A stretch of 64,000 nt of DNA, from assembly GCA_030248215.1 (NCBI GenBank), contig JASANG010000916.1, positions 62,001-126,000 of the forward strand, written 5' to 3'. Shown here piece by piece: positions 31,888 through 44,400 of this stretch; positions within the stretch are counted from its first letter, which is position 1, and the number at the start of each line of letters is the position of its first letter. The position numbers and the translations under genes were made by a program. A model generated the notes under the pieces. It saw only the letters and a list, made by a program, of their open reading frames with translations, made no database searches and had not been told where the DNA came from. The DNA comes from Enoplolaimus lenunculus. Taxonomy: Eukaryota > Nematoda > Enoplea > Enoplida > Thoracostomopsidae.

Positions 31888-34800
31888 CTGTCAAAATTAT
31901 ACAAACTGCCAGTATAAGAATAAGAGTAACATTTTAAAACTTTTAAAAAAAAAAAAAAAAAAAAAATAAAATAAATTAAAAAAAAATCTCCTTCTAAACC
32001 GCACAAACAAAAATTCACAGTTCACAGGCAAGACAATGTTTTCCCAAGAATTACCAGCAGGGTGGGAACGATTTTTCGCCAGGGATGTCAACGATAGCTC
32101 AGCCGTATGCGCAATTTTTAGTATTGCGCCCTAAAGTTTGGGATTTTTGCTGTACGGTAAGGGACCGAAATCTGGTAGGCACCCAAAAACCACCAGAGGG
32201 GTCGCGAGTGAAGCGAACGAAAAGCCAGGCCAGTGCGCTTAAATACTGCTTTATATTTCAAAACAGGTCTTTGGTTTTGTAAATTTTACGCGGTGTCGGT
32301 GACACCCCTGTTTTATTCCAAGGGTTCCACCCGACATCCCCTAGCACCCCTGTTCCCGCGTGCCTAAGAATTGTGTTCCGAACGTAACGTAGGTACTACG
32401 ATATGCGTACCTTTTGATCGTCAGGTACGTCTCCGCTTGTAACTGTCGCTAAATACGCTTGTTCAAATCGTTCAACTTGTCCAGCGAGTCTCAACTGAAG
32501 ACAAACAATGCGACCGGCTTCTTCAACGTGACGTTTAACTTTTGTACACTCAACGCCGTCTGCGCCAGCGTTTTGGAGTCGTTCAAAAAACGCATCTCCG
32601 CTCGTTGATTCAAGTGCTCGCAGTTGCGCCGCCAGCTGAGTACGTTCAGCACGATATTTCGCCAGGCGTTTAGTTAAACGCTCAACGGTTTCTTCGACCT
32701 GAAAATATATTCACCCATATACTGACGTGAGCTATGATTGGCCGAAGTTGAGCTAAACTGGTTAAAAAACTTTATATTCAGTGGAAATGTTAACAATTTC
32801 GATTATTTGACACCTATTTTTCTACACCACTACAAAAATAAACAACAGTCCAAAGGAAGCGATAATCAAGATATAAACATATAGAAGGTATGCGATGCTA
32901 AGGTCACAATTTCACGCTGTAAATTCAAATTTTGTTCCGGAAAAATGGTCGACCCACGAAGACAGTAATGACCTCCGACGAAATTAAATTCACAGTTCCA
33001 CTGACGACAGTATATATACATATATATTACATAATATATCAGGGTATAGTATACACTGATTCAAGACCCCAGAGTCTGTTGCAAGCTATCGTGCATTCTG
33101 CTTATTTCTGGCAATCTTTAGGTTGAAAGCTGAGTACAAAAATTTAAAATATATATTTTCCCACTGAAATATATTACGCCTGTTTCTGAAACCAGTCATG
33201 AAAGCTAAGAACATTTTGTGACGGGAAAATAAGCAAGTACTCAACTGAAATTTTAAAATTTGAATGTAAAAATAAAATAAATGTTTTTTTTAACCTTGTC
33301 TTTGTCGGCAATTCTTGACTCATTGAGCAGCAATTCATCGACATGAGTAGATTTCATAAACTTTTCGTTACTAATAATATTGTCCGACGGCGGTTCTTGG
33401 CTGACAGGCAGGGGTTTAGGTACATTTTGGGCGGAGATTACTTTCAAATAGTCGCCCGCCCTTTGGCTCATCGGGCTAATTAACGCGGATGATTTGCCAG
33501 TTTGATGATTTGAGTCTTGTGGTGTTGTAATTTTCGATTTTTGAAACTGACGTAATGTTATGGAACCAACTACCCCGTTTACCTGATCTTCAGAATGGAC
33601 GCTGGTTGTATCAGATCTGAAAAATATAGGCAAAACATTTGAAACTTTATTACGATTTAAAATTTAAACATCATAAAGTATTTGGAACAACCTGTGTCCG
33701 TGTCGTGGCCAGTGCTACTTTTAGGCGCGTAACAGTAGATTAAGCGTATTCCTAAGTCTAAGCCTACACCTACGCGTTGCAAAAGTTGTGTTTCTAAGCG
33801 TAAGCCTAAGCAAAAAAACGTAATCTATAATCTAAACCTATTATTGACCCACCAGAAACCTGGACGCTCCTAAAAGTTAACACGGGCCCGTGTGGTAATG
33901 ATTGCAGAGGCTTAGACATGGACTTTTAGTTCCTTTTATGGTCGAGTTAACTTGTTACGTATGCCATTTTGTAACTTGCTGAAGTTTTTACTTTCGGAGC
34001 GTCCGCTGACAGCTAAATTCGGGAAGGGGTTGTCGGGTTAACCACTGATACTCCATGGAAAAAACCTGGATCCGCCACGGTGTTGGGAGCGTTCATCGTG
34101 GAATTTGAAGGGAACCCCGACCCCTGTCTGCTCTGGCACTGAGTCTACAAAAAAGCAGTTCGAGAGTAGGGCTGCGAGGCATAGTCGTTGAGTGTTCGAG
34201 TACAAATTGAAAGTTTGTGAGTTCGAATCTGACCCGTGTTAACAATTTTCGTTAATGTCCACGACGAACGAAAAACGCTCTATATATTAACCTTTACGGG
34301 AAAGTAATTTATTCAAAACAATGCAAACTGCCTTTCTCATCATTTCAGAAAGTTTCGGGGTGGGGGGTGTTGTACCGCTGTTTCGAATACCCCTTGTATA
34401 CATGCCTAATGTTGAGTTCTAAACATTCCAAAGGCTATATACTTACTTTAAAAAGTATCGGCATTGTGAAAATAACCCAACAAAATAATTTGAATTTTAC
34501 TTTTCGCTCTGATCAAAGCTTTCGTTCCATGAAGCCGAATCTTGATTTTCGATCCCTGCCAATTTTTCTCTGCCGTTACTGCCGGTAGTCCCACAAGTAG
34601 TACCGGTATTAAAGCTTGTACTATTCGAAGCAGTTCCGGATATAACGTTTCGAAGCAGATGAGGCTTGCTAGTTCCGGATTTGGTCGCCGAATGCAGCTG
34701 CTGAGATCTAGCGTGGGCAGGGTGATCCTGTGTCACAGGTTTCGTTTTTGGTGGAATAGGGGGTGGTATGCCTTTTTGAGCCGTTCCTCCCTGGCCTACC

Positions 34801-35028
34801 ACTGGACGGTTACGAGTCAGTCCGAGCAAATCCGGTTTCGGGGGTATTGGCGGTGGTGGTGAGCGGACTGTATACCTTTCGCTCACTGCGTAATACGTGG
34901 GGTTAGACACATTTCTGCGTGCATGATAAGTTTCATTCGCGATATGGTCCCCTATGTGAGAAAATTCGGTTGCAGACTGTTGCCGAGGGGCTGTCTCATT
35001 ATCGTTGTTGTTGATAAGAATATTATTA

Positions 35029-35092
<64 letters not shown>

Positions 35093-35367
35093 CATTATTA
35101 TTATTGTTGTTGTTGTAATGTTCCACAGGATGATTCGGGCGAAACGGTGGAACGTGTGCAATACGATTACTGCGTTTAGTAATTGCTGGCAAAACGGAGT
35201 CACCCACCGGATTTCCCAGCGTCGACGGGGAATCCAGGGTGGAATTTGGCAATTGGTCGTTCAAATTTGAAGCTGTTGTCGTTACAATGACACGATATGA
35301 TTCAGCGGTATGGTGGTGTTCGCTTGATGACCGAATATTGTTCCACTTATTATAATTATTATTGTTA

Positions 35368-35401
<34 letters not shown>

Positions 35402-38400
35402 CGTTATAATAACTATGATTGGTGCTGTTAGTTTTATTTGTTGATGTTTGTTCATTATTGAACCGTGTCGGCTGGCGATATGATGTATGTCGTTGGCTTT
35501 GGGATCGTTGCCGTGGACTTTCTCGCATTCTGATTACCGTTGTATGATTTTCTGACTGATGCTGTTCTGGTCGATTTTGACTGTTTAAATTCGCGTGCGC
35601 GTCCCTGGAACACAAAACCAAAAATGTGTAAATAAATATAAACGCCTTAACGGATGATATACGTATTTAAGAGATTTTTTCAAGTTCATCAGTCCTTTTA
35701 ATGTTTTCAGCAGGATTACAATCAAGAGGATGCCACCAGCTGAAGCCCCGCAATTTCAAGAGATCGTAAACCAGGATGAGGGTCTCTCGTTCCACAACCC
35801 CCTTCCCCCGGACTGAGCAACTCAATATTAGAACAGCTGAACTGTTCTGCATGAACCACCCGCATTTTCAATGGACCCTACGCAAAGTAGGGGCTGCCGC
35901 CCTCCCAAGTCCATCACATGAAGCGGTTCCCATACTATTAACAGTACATCACTGCAAGTTTCAAATAATGAATTGCTTAGTCCGGGGGCTTGGAGGGCGA
36001 GAGCACCTCATTCCGCTTTAGGGTCCTTTAAAACTGTGCCGAGATCAGGCGATGGCAGCCCACTTGAATGGAAAATAACAATGCCCCCATTCCACACTAC
36101 TCTATAAATGTGGGTGGGGGAGCGACACTGGGATGCGGGCCTGTTGTACAAATTTATTTGGTCTTGGCATCGTGTGTAGTCAAAAACAATCTACAATGCC
36201 GTTTAGGTAGCGTTTAAAATAATTTAGGCGTTTAGTCAAACAAGGTAGTATATTAAAATTATAAGGTTTTAACATTGAGATAAAATCACACGTTTATTTT
36301 ATATATATATAAATATATATAGATATATATATACAGGATTTCAAAATGGGGGGCAAAATTTCACAGGTAATAAACTAATTTTTTTACCCACACACAAACC
36401 ACGAACTATTGCCATAAAATTGCAATATAATTTTTGTCGAGATGCTGTCGGAGGGGGCCACGGCCGGACTGCCCCCCCCGTGGATCCGCCATTGTATATA
36501 TTCCGTTTTGAACACTTGTTTATTCCACGGTGGCACATTCAAAATTTTCCGGTCCAAAAGAATGCTTTTTTATGCTTCGAAATTTTAGTTTCTAAAACGA
36601 ATTACAGTATAACAACTTCCAGATTTCAAGATTGCCGAGTACACCAAACGAGCAAACTTCACAATAGCCAATCGTGGCCAAATGAAATTTATAGTTCCGT
36701 ATCAAAATCTACGGTGGGCGATTCCAATCATAATCGACAAGTCATCTCATGATTCATCGCAATACAACACGTAACATGGCTGTTTTTAGTTTCGTATATG
36801 CGTTATCGAATATAACGCATATTGAGCGAGAAAGCGGCGAAAAAATTTATTAAACGTAAAAAGCAGCAGACACACGGACACAAAACAGTTTAAGATTATT
36901 AAAGTTTTTCAAGTGAAAACTACAATTTTCTATAGTCCGTTAGCGCGAAAATTGTTGAGGATATTTTAGACACTAAATACACCACATACAATCTAATCGC
37001 AAAAATACTTAGCTAGTAAATTTTTTAACAAATATGGCCCATGTTACTTTATGGGGCGTCCAGGTTTCTGGTGGGTCTATAAAAGAGTAGGTTTAGATTC
37101 TAGATTACATTTTTTTGCTTAGGCTTACGATTAGGCTTAGCAACTCGTTGTTGCAACGCTTAGAATGACGCTTAGGCTTTGAAATACGCTTAATCTATTG
37201 TTACGCCCTTAAAAGTAACACTGGCCACAAATATTACTAAGATCGTCCAGTTTCAGGGCTGCAACTGCAGGGGTGACGGCAGTGATGCCGTCGCTCTGAC
37301 AGTCGTCTTTGTGCGGCCCCTGGCCGAAGATGTTTTCGGCAGCATTAAAAAGAATTTACGGTCAGAAAATTTGTCTTGATCAGTTCCTGATGGTTTCAAT
37401 ATTTGTCACCCGTTTTTGTACTGGCAATTCCTGGTGGCGGACGCGACCAGATTTTAAAAATTATACAGATTTGTTATGTTTTTAAGCAGCTTTAAGCGTT
37501 TCGTATGACTAAAAACTGCAAAAAAACTCAATTTTTTGAACGTTTGGTTAATTTTTGTAAGAAAGTAGTAAAATGCAAAACGTTTTTTTTTCATTTCAAC
37601 ATTTAAAATGGAATTAAATTTCAAGTTTTAAAAAAGAATTTCGTTGCGAAATTTAAACAAATAAACAATACAAAAATTATTGTTTGCCGCAGCACAACGG
37701 AGTTTGCAGAATGCGAGACAAAGTGCACAAAACAGCTTATTTTGTACAAACTGAAAACGTTTCCCATCACGCCAGCTATTAAGACATTTTAATCCCTTGG
37801 CCTCAGTTTTCAAAGCGTTTTTTTCAAACAAAATCTTGGCTTTGAAAATTTTGACCAACAACAAATGTAACAGGTCTGTTACACCATATAAGTTTAGCTC
37901 CCGAGTGTGATTTTGGCCACTTTCTATGGCGCCGTGGTTCCTGGCTTTTTTAGGCCCATAAAACTATATTTTTGTTTATTATTGAAGGGAACCGCAGCAA
38001 TCGTTGGCTAAGTATTTAACGTTTCGCCCGTTATTTTGCAACCCATCAAGGGCACTAGCCGCCTAAAACGTGTTCCAATAAATTTTCCTTTACTTACAGT
38101 AACCGCTCTTCTTTCTCATAAACCAACACAGTCCAAAAGTATACTTTACAACGATTCCAGTTGCCGTAATCTTAAATTGGGATGTTTGCTGGTGATAGTC
38201 CGCGATTCTGCTCTTAGTGTCCTCTTGAAACATGACAGATGAAAGACGGTGGCAGACCCCTGAGAACAATAGGACCAAATACGATTCAAATTGGTTTTGG
38301 CGTTAGTTGAAAAGTATCAATCGACATTGAGTAAGTGTTTGGGGTAATATACAAAAATACCGTTTAAAGCACATATCCACGTTAAATGATTATAATTTGC

Positions 38401-41400
38401 AGTTTTTGTGGCATTTTTACAAGTTTCAAATGTAAACACACCACACCATCACAGCCAAACACAAAACGCAAAAACAGGAAAAAACATATCCACGTTAAAT
38501 GATTATAATTTGCAGTTTTTGTGGCATTTTTACAAGTTTCAAATCTAAACACTACCTTAGCTACTCATCCCTTTAGCATAAATCACAAAACGGCCAATGT
38601 ATAGAGCAGGGGCGAAACAGTAGTAAAAGCATATACACTGCAAAAAAATGGTGAGTCAAATTGACTCTCTCCGAAATAGGCTTTTCCGGACTTACAAGTT
38701 TCAAATCTAAACACTACCTTAGCTACTCATCCCTTTAGCATAAATCACAAAACGGCCAATGTATAGAGCAGGGGCAAACAGAAAAAAGCAAACACCAAAA
38801 AAAGAGAAAATACTCCCCAAAACCTCATCAAAATGAGTAATTCGACTCCGCCAAAGTAAAATTCGATTCACTGAGTCGCACGTTTGACTCTGGTGGAGTC
38901 GAATTTGACTCAGTTTGGGTAGTTCCCGAAAAGCCTATTTCGGAGAGAGTCAATTTGACGCACCATTTTTTGCAGGATAAGCTGAGCGTAATAATGAGCT
39001 AATGCTAGAACTTAAGCATACGCAAAAATTAATCTATGCCTTAAGCTTACTCCATTGCGGTCTCACGGAAAAACATTGCGCCCCTGATGTTTTCATAGGC
39101 CCATAAAGATAAAAGCAATGTAATCGTGGTAAAAATATTGTTTTGATTTTAAAGTAATCACAAATCTCGTAGATTCTAAGGCCTCAAAAATCAATCTAAT
39201 CTAAAGTTATATGATATAAAACAATTTAAATGTTACAATAATTTAACTAACTTTAACACAATAAATATAATCAAAATTAACGCAAAACATACATATTTCG
39301 TGCAATAATGTCAAATCGGAAGTTTAAAAGGCAATTTTTTGTCAAAAAAGTTCAAATTTAAATTTTAAAACAAATTTACAAAAATTCTTCAATGTTTGAA
39401 AATGATTTCTCAAAAATTTCTCGCCCATTGATTTTTGAAATTGATTCTTATTCAGAAAATTAAGTTGAAACATATTTTATACCAAATTTGACACAGTATC
39501 AAAATTTAAAACAAAACACATTAATGTGAAAATAATGTCAAGCCGAAGTTTAGGACAGTATTTCTTAAAAAATATTTGACCAATTTGACTACAATCTGAA
39601 CAACACAAAATTGGACGTTTGTGTATATTTTAGATTTTCCTGCCCAATTTTGTAGAAGACTTAAAGATAAGGCTCCCAGTCGGCAAGATTATATATATAC
39701 GCCAAGGCTTAAGACTTGAACTCTCAAAATAATTTTTCGCCACTCACGTTTATTGTAGGATATATCTATATATCAAGGTTCAACCAGAATTCCTGCAAAA
39801 ATTCAATTCCTGTTCCTGTTCCTGTTCTGGCAAAATTTAGTTCCTGTTGACCCTGATATATATTATAAACTATAAAATAACTAAAATTGGTCATAAGAAA
39901 AAGCAGTATCTCTGAAATATGTGAAAATTATAGGAATTACTTTGAATATTCAACTTAGGCTTAATGTGTGTAATAAATTATTGATTCCAGGGTGTATTAT
40001 GCAAAATAATTGTTCAGAGCTTAAGCCGAACGTTGCCCTGGTAGCTTTATAATTTTCATATATTTAAGTGATAATGCTTTTTCTTCTAACCAATTTTAGT
40101 CATTTTATATATATTGCACAAATTTTGGGTAAGAAATTATAGCTATTTGTTTACTGATCGATTTTTTATTACTTATAATATAAGTAATCGAAAAATAATG
40201 TAGTTTTAAATTTGTCAAAAATTTGTTGTTGCCCTATCTAATGAGTCAATTGAATTACTTAAAATTTTAAGTAAAAAAACGTCATATCTCAAAGTTTAAC
40301 TCACGACAAAGTGTCCAATTTATCAACGAGGTGATACAACAAAACATATTTCAAAGGGGTTGACGGATGTGATTGGAAATTATAAATTTGGAATTTATGT
40401 TATGCACTATATTTGACTACATTTCAGTTTGGGACGGAATAATTTCGTGTATGTTAGAACTATACGGTATGCACGACCGATGTTCGAAGTTTTGTACAAA
40501 GTTACCGATGACGCCGGGAATCGAACGTCGGCCATCTTGCACTCGAGTCAAGCATGCTACCGCTACACCATGTGGCCGATTGCAATAACTTCTAATAAAC
40601 GTGCACACGTATAGAAATGTAATCTCTAAGCTTTACATACACTAAGCGTGAGCAAATATTAAAAAATAAATAAGAAAACGCTTTCATCTCTAGAATCTAA
40701 AACGATTTTCTAAAGTTTGCTAAAACAGGTTTTTTACCAGAAATTTCGAAAGAAAATATATTTCCTCTATTCTTACCTTCAGATGCGACCATGATTAAAA
40801 GAAAGCCTATACGGCAAGAAGGGTTTTGGCAGGAACGTGGAAGATTTAGCAACTTTGATCCCTCTGTCAGCAAACTACTTTCCTGTAAATATAACGTTTT
40901 GACAATAGTTTATAAAAGTTTCAAGCATATGTATCAGAAATGTACCGTTCACAATACTATTCGAGTGAAGAAAAATCTTAAAATGTTGTCTAAAACTCAG
41001 ACTAAAATCAAATTTTAAAATCTAAACTAAACCTTGATATGATTATAAACAGCATCTATAGCGTTGTACGTTACAGTGCATTTTCGACCATTATTGAGAT
41101 GAAAAATATTGCGAAACGAACCTATCGCCTACCGCAAATTTTCGGAGGGATTGCAACAACAAACTTGCCAATTTTTAATGGTTTTAAAATTAATAAAATT
41201 AATTCTTAGTTCAATAAGTACCACAATTATTCCTTGCTCACTGTGCAGCAAATTTGGAGTTTAATTTTGAGTCTTTTTTGAGATCATATCTCCCGCGAAA
41301 CGAAATCCAGCATATGCCCCCCCCCCCCCCGAGGGTAGCCGTAATGGATAGTGACGAAATTTATAGCGATCTTGAGACTTAGTCGAATTTTAGAAATTTA

Positions 41401-44400
41401 AAATTTATAAACACTTGAAATTTTAGACTGAAAATTTGTTCGAAAAACTTGTCAATTCCATTGACAGCGCTTGCTTGTTTTGTGATGTTTAACACACAAT
41501 AAATATCTTAAATTCAATAAAAGTTGTTTACGACTTATATTAAGTCGATAAGAAAGCTTATACTTTTGTCATCTCGATCTGCTCAGCTTGTTTTATTCTT
41601 AAAATTTAAACAATTTATTTTTAGCGAAAACTTAATATTTTGAATCGCACTTGTTTTTTTCATTATGCAAAACACTAAATATAACTTTCAAATATATCTA
41701 GCGTGTGACCCTGGTCTCAATTAAATATTCACAAAAAAACTATTAATTGAATTCGTCTGCCCAAATTTGAATGGTGCACTCCAAATAGACTCGGTGTAAA
41801 AGTAAACAATCTTGAATCGCAATTGTAGGGGGCCTGCAGAATTATTCGGTGACTTCAAGAATAATTTTCTGTGGACGCCCCTGGACGTCTTACGTGATGC
41901 AGGTTTGTTGCGATCTTTGGCAAGATGTACAGAACAGGGTCGGATATGTTTTCCGGAGGGGTGTAATAGAGTCAGTTTAAGCTTTAGACAAAACTTTTTT
42001 CTTAGGCTTAGGCTTAGGCTTAGGCTTAGGAATAGGCTCATCCTTACGCTTAGGCTTAGGCTTAGGTGTAGGAATACGCTTATACTACTGTTCCGGCCTT
42101 ATTCTATACATGGGACCGATCTTTTAAATATGTATTGGTCAGGTGAATAAATTAGGCACCTCAACGAATCTACGGCTGTAATTACCGGGCATCAAGATGC
42201 ACCGACACCTTTTAGTCCAAAATTGAACGCAAAGTTTAACTAATAAATTTCGAAATTGTGCCAATTATCTATCCGCTGTATTTCTTCAATCTCTCAAATC
42301 CGGCAGTTTTAGATTTGGTCACGGCATGATCCAAGAGTTTTATCCACGTCAGGATCGAACCGGTGCAGCACATTTTTCGCATATGATTCAATTTAGTTTG
42401 TAAATTTCGTAATCCAGAATCAGGGGCGTCCGCAAAATTTTTTTATTTTGGAGCCCTACACTTGTACTTTAAGATTGTTTACTTATACACCGAGTCTATT
42501 TAGGGGACACCTTCCAAATTAGGGGGAGCACAGCCCCTCAATGCCCCCCTCCGTGGCGACGCCGTTGGCCGGAACGCTTCCAACTCTTCCATATCAAAGC
42601 TGTACTACTAACTGCTGATAGCTGCTATAAGTATTTGACAATACAGATTCAGAAATTAAAAAGTTATGTTCTTGCGATCTACCAAAGACTAAGTATTAAT
42701 TTCAGAATTCTAATCATTGCATTTAGAATATTCCAAGTTACACAGTACGTAGGTAACATTACTGAGTTGTTAACAACTCTGGTGAGTATCCTTACGCGGT
42801 AGTCTTTGCACCCTGAAAGTACAGGCAGTATGTGACGGTACTCCTTTGTGAATAGCACTACTTTACTCAATTGTTACACTTACAAGTGTGTCCGTGAAAA
42901 ATTATTAACAAATTCAAACACAAAACTGTTATCACAGTATAATAATAATAATAATAATAATAATAACGAAAAATGTTAACAAACTTAAAGGTAAATTTGC
43001 ACTTAATAGCATAGTTCAGTTATTACAAAGATGAGCAGATTGGATGGGGAGCCAAGGCCTGGGTGGTTCCATCGTAGATTTTGACGGTTCATTTTTAGGG
43101 CCGCGGCGAAAAATTAAACAATTGCTTTGGACCATGGTGGAAAAATAAGAAACGAATGTGAATTACTTTTTAAATCAAAAGTTAATTTGAGATTAATTTC
43201 TTGTAAACCACGAGTAGAAAATACACCATACGTTTCGAATCACGCATAAGGATATACGTACTGTATTGACCCGAATAAGATGGGGGGTAATAAGAGGGAG
43301 GGTCTTCATTTTGAGTCCAAATCAATACGAGTCCGTATCCCTAATAAGAGTCCGTAAGCGGATAGAGTCTCTAAACCCTAATTAGATCCATAAATGTCAA
43401 TTAACCCTAATTGTAGCGCATAGATCACTCAAGGACCAAATAATTTGAGTTCGAAACTTTAAAGCGTACTTAAATTTTGAAACTACATTCCTAAGTATAT
43501 CGTTGAATTATCGCTCAAGCTATTAACACAAGGCAAATAAACGTTTAATTCAAAGAATAATTGCAGTACCGGATATATATTAGTAATGAAGGGCGGCGGA
43601 GCGCGGGTTAGAAATAAATAACAGTCCTTAACCGAATAACATGGGGGGTCCCTCTGGAGAGACCAAACAAATATCAGTCCCTCCTCTTATTCGGGTCACT
43701 ACAGTAAGTGATTCGAAAACGAATAATTCGCAACACTTATTAAAGTTGAGAAAACATTCTCTGAACTTGAGATAACGAACTGGGAGGCGTAATATTTTTT
43801 GTATGTTTCATTTGTTAGTATTATATTTGAATTTCTTTGAGATTTGAACTGAAATGTAAACGACGCTGCTGATTGGATTAATAATTCGTAGCTTGAAACA
43901 TTGGCGCAAGTGTTTTAATCTAAACTTGACTACAGTAAAGAAATATGGATCCGTTAGCAAATATTAATGAACTTCGCCTGGAAAGTCCGTATTCCCTACT
44001 ACGGCGCCGCCAATTTACGCCGTTTTTGACGGTTTCATATTACATTTAAATGTTACGTAAACCAGAAACTTCCTACTATTTTTTACAGAACAAATTAGCT
44101 GGTACCCCAGCGTACGGCCGTGGCTAGAATATCCGAGGGTCCCCGCTTGCGAGATGGAGCCAATTCTGTCAGTTGTTGACCAGTGGAACAGCAGCTTAGC
44201 CAACCATGGGAGCGCGTATGCGGAGCGCAGCTTATAATTGCAAAAAAGCGTGAATAACGCAATGCTTACGCTGTATCGGTTTTTCTGCCCCCATGTGGCG
44301 ACGACCACGGCACTATCGCTGTGAAGCTTGTTCCAACCACCCTTATGCTTTGAAAGTTTGACACACCAACCACTGAACAACACTGGCAGCGTTTTTAGCT

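Noticed and set aside
34165-34245. Functional tRNA-Phe gene
   Set aside because: The anticodon arm and B box are good, but the acceptor stem does not pair and the A box is poor.
34923-35270. Frames with poly-Ile or poly-Leu across the Asn-coding repeats (also 51205-51726)
   Set aside because: They are shadow frames of ATT/TTG triplet repeats within the Shroom-like exons and lack their own splice or start support.
41721-42041. Leu/Ser-rich minus-strand frame of 106 residues
   Set aside because: It is a translation of the MITE-A hexamer array and repeat family G.
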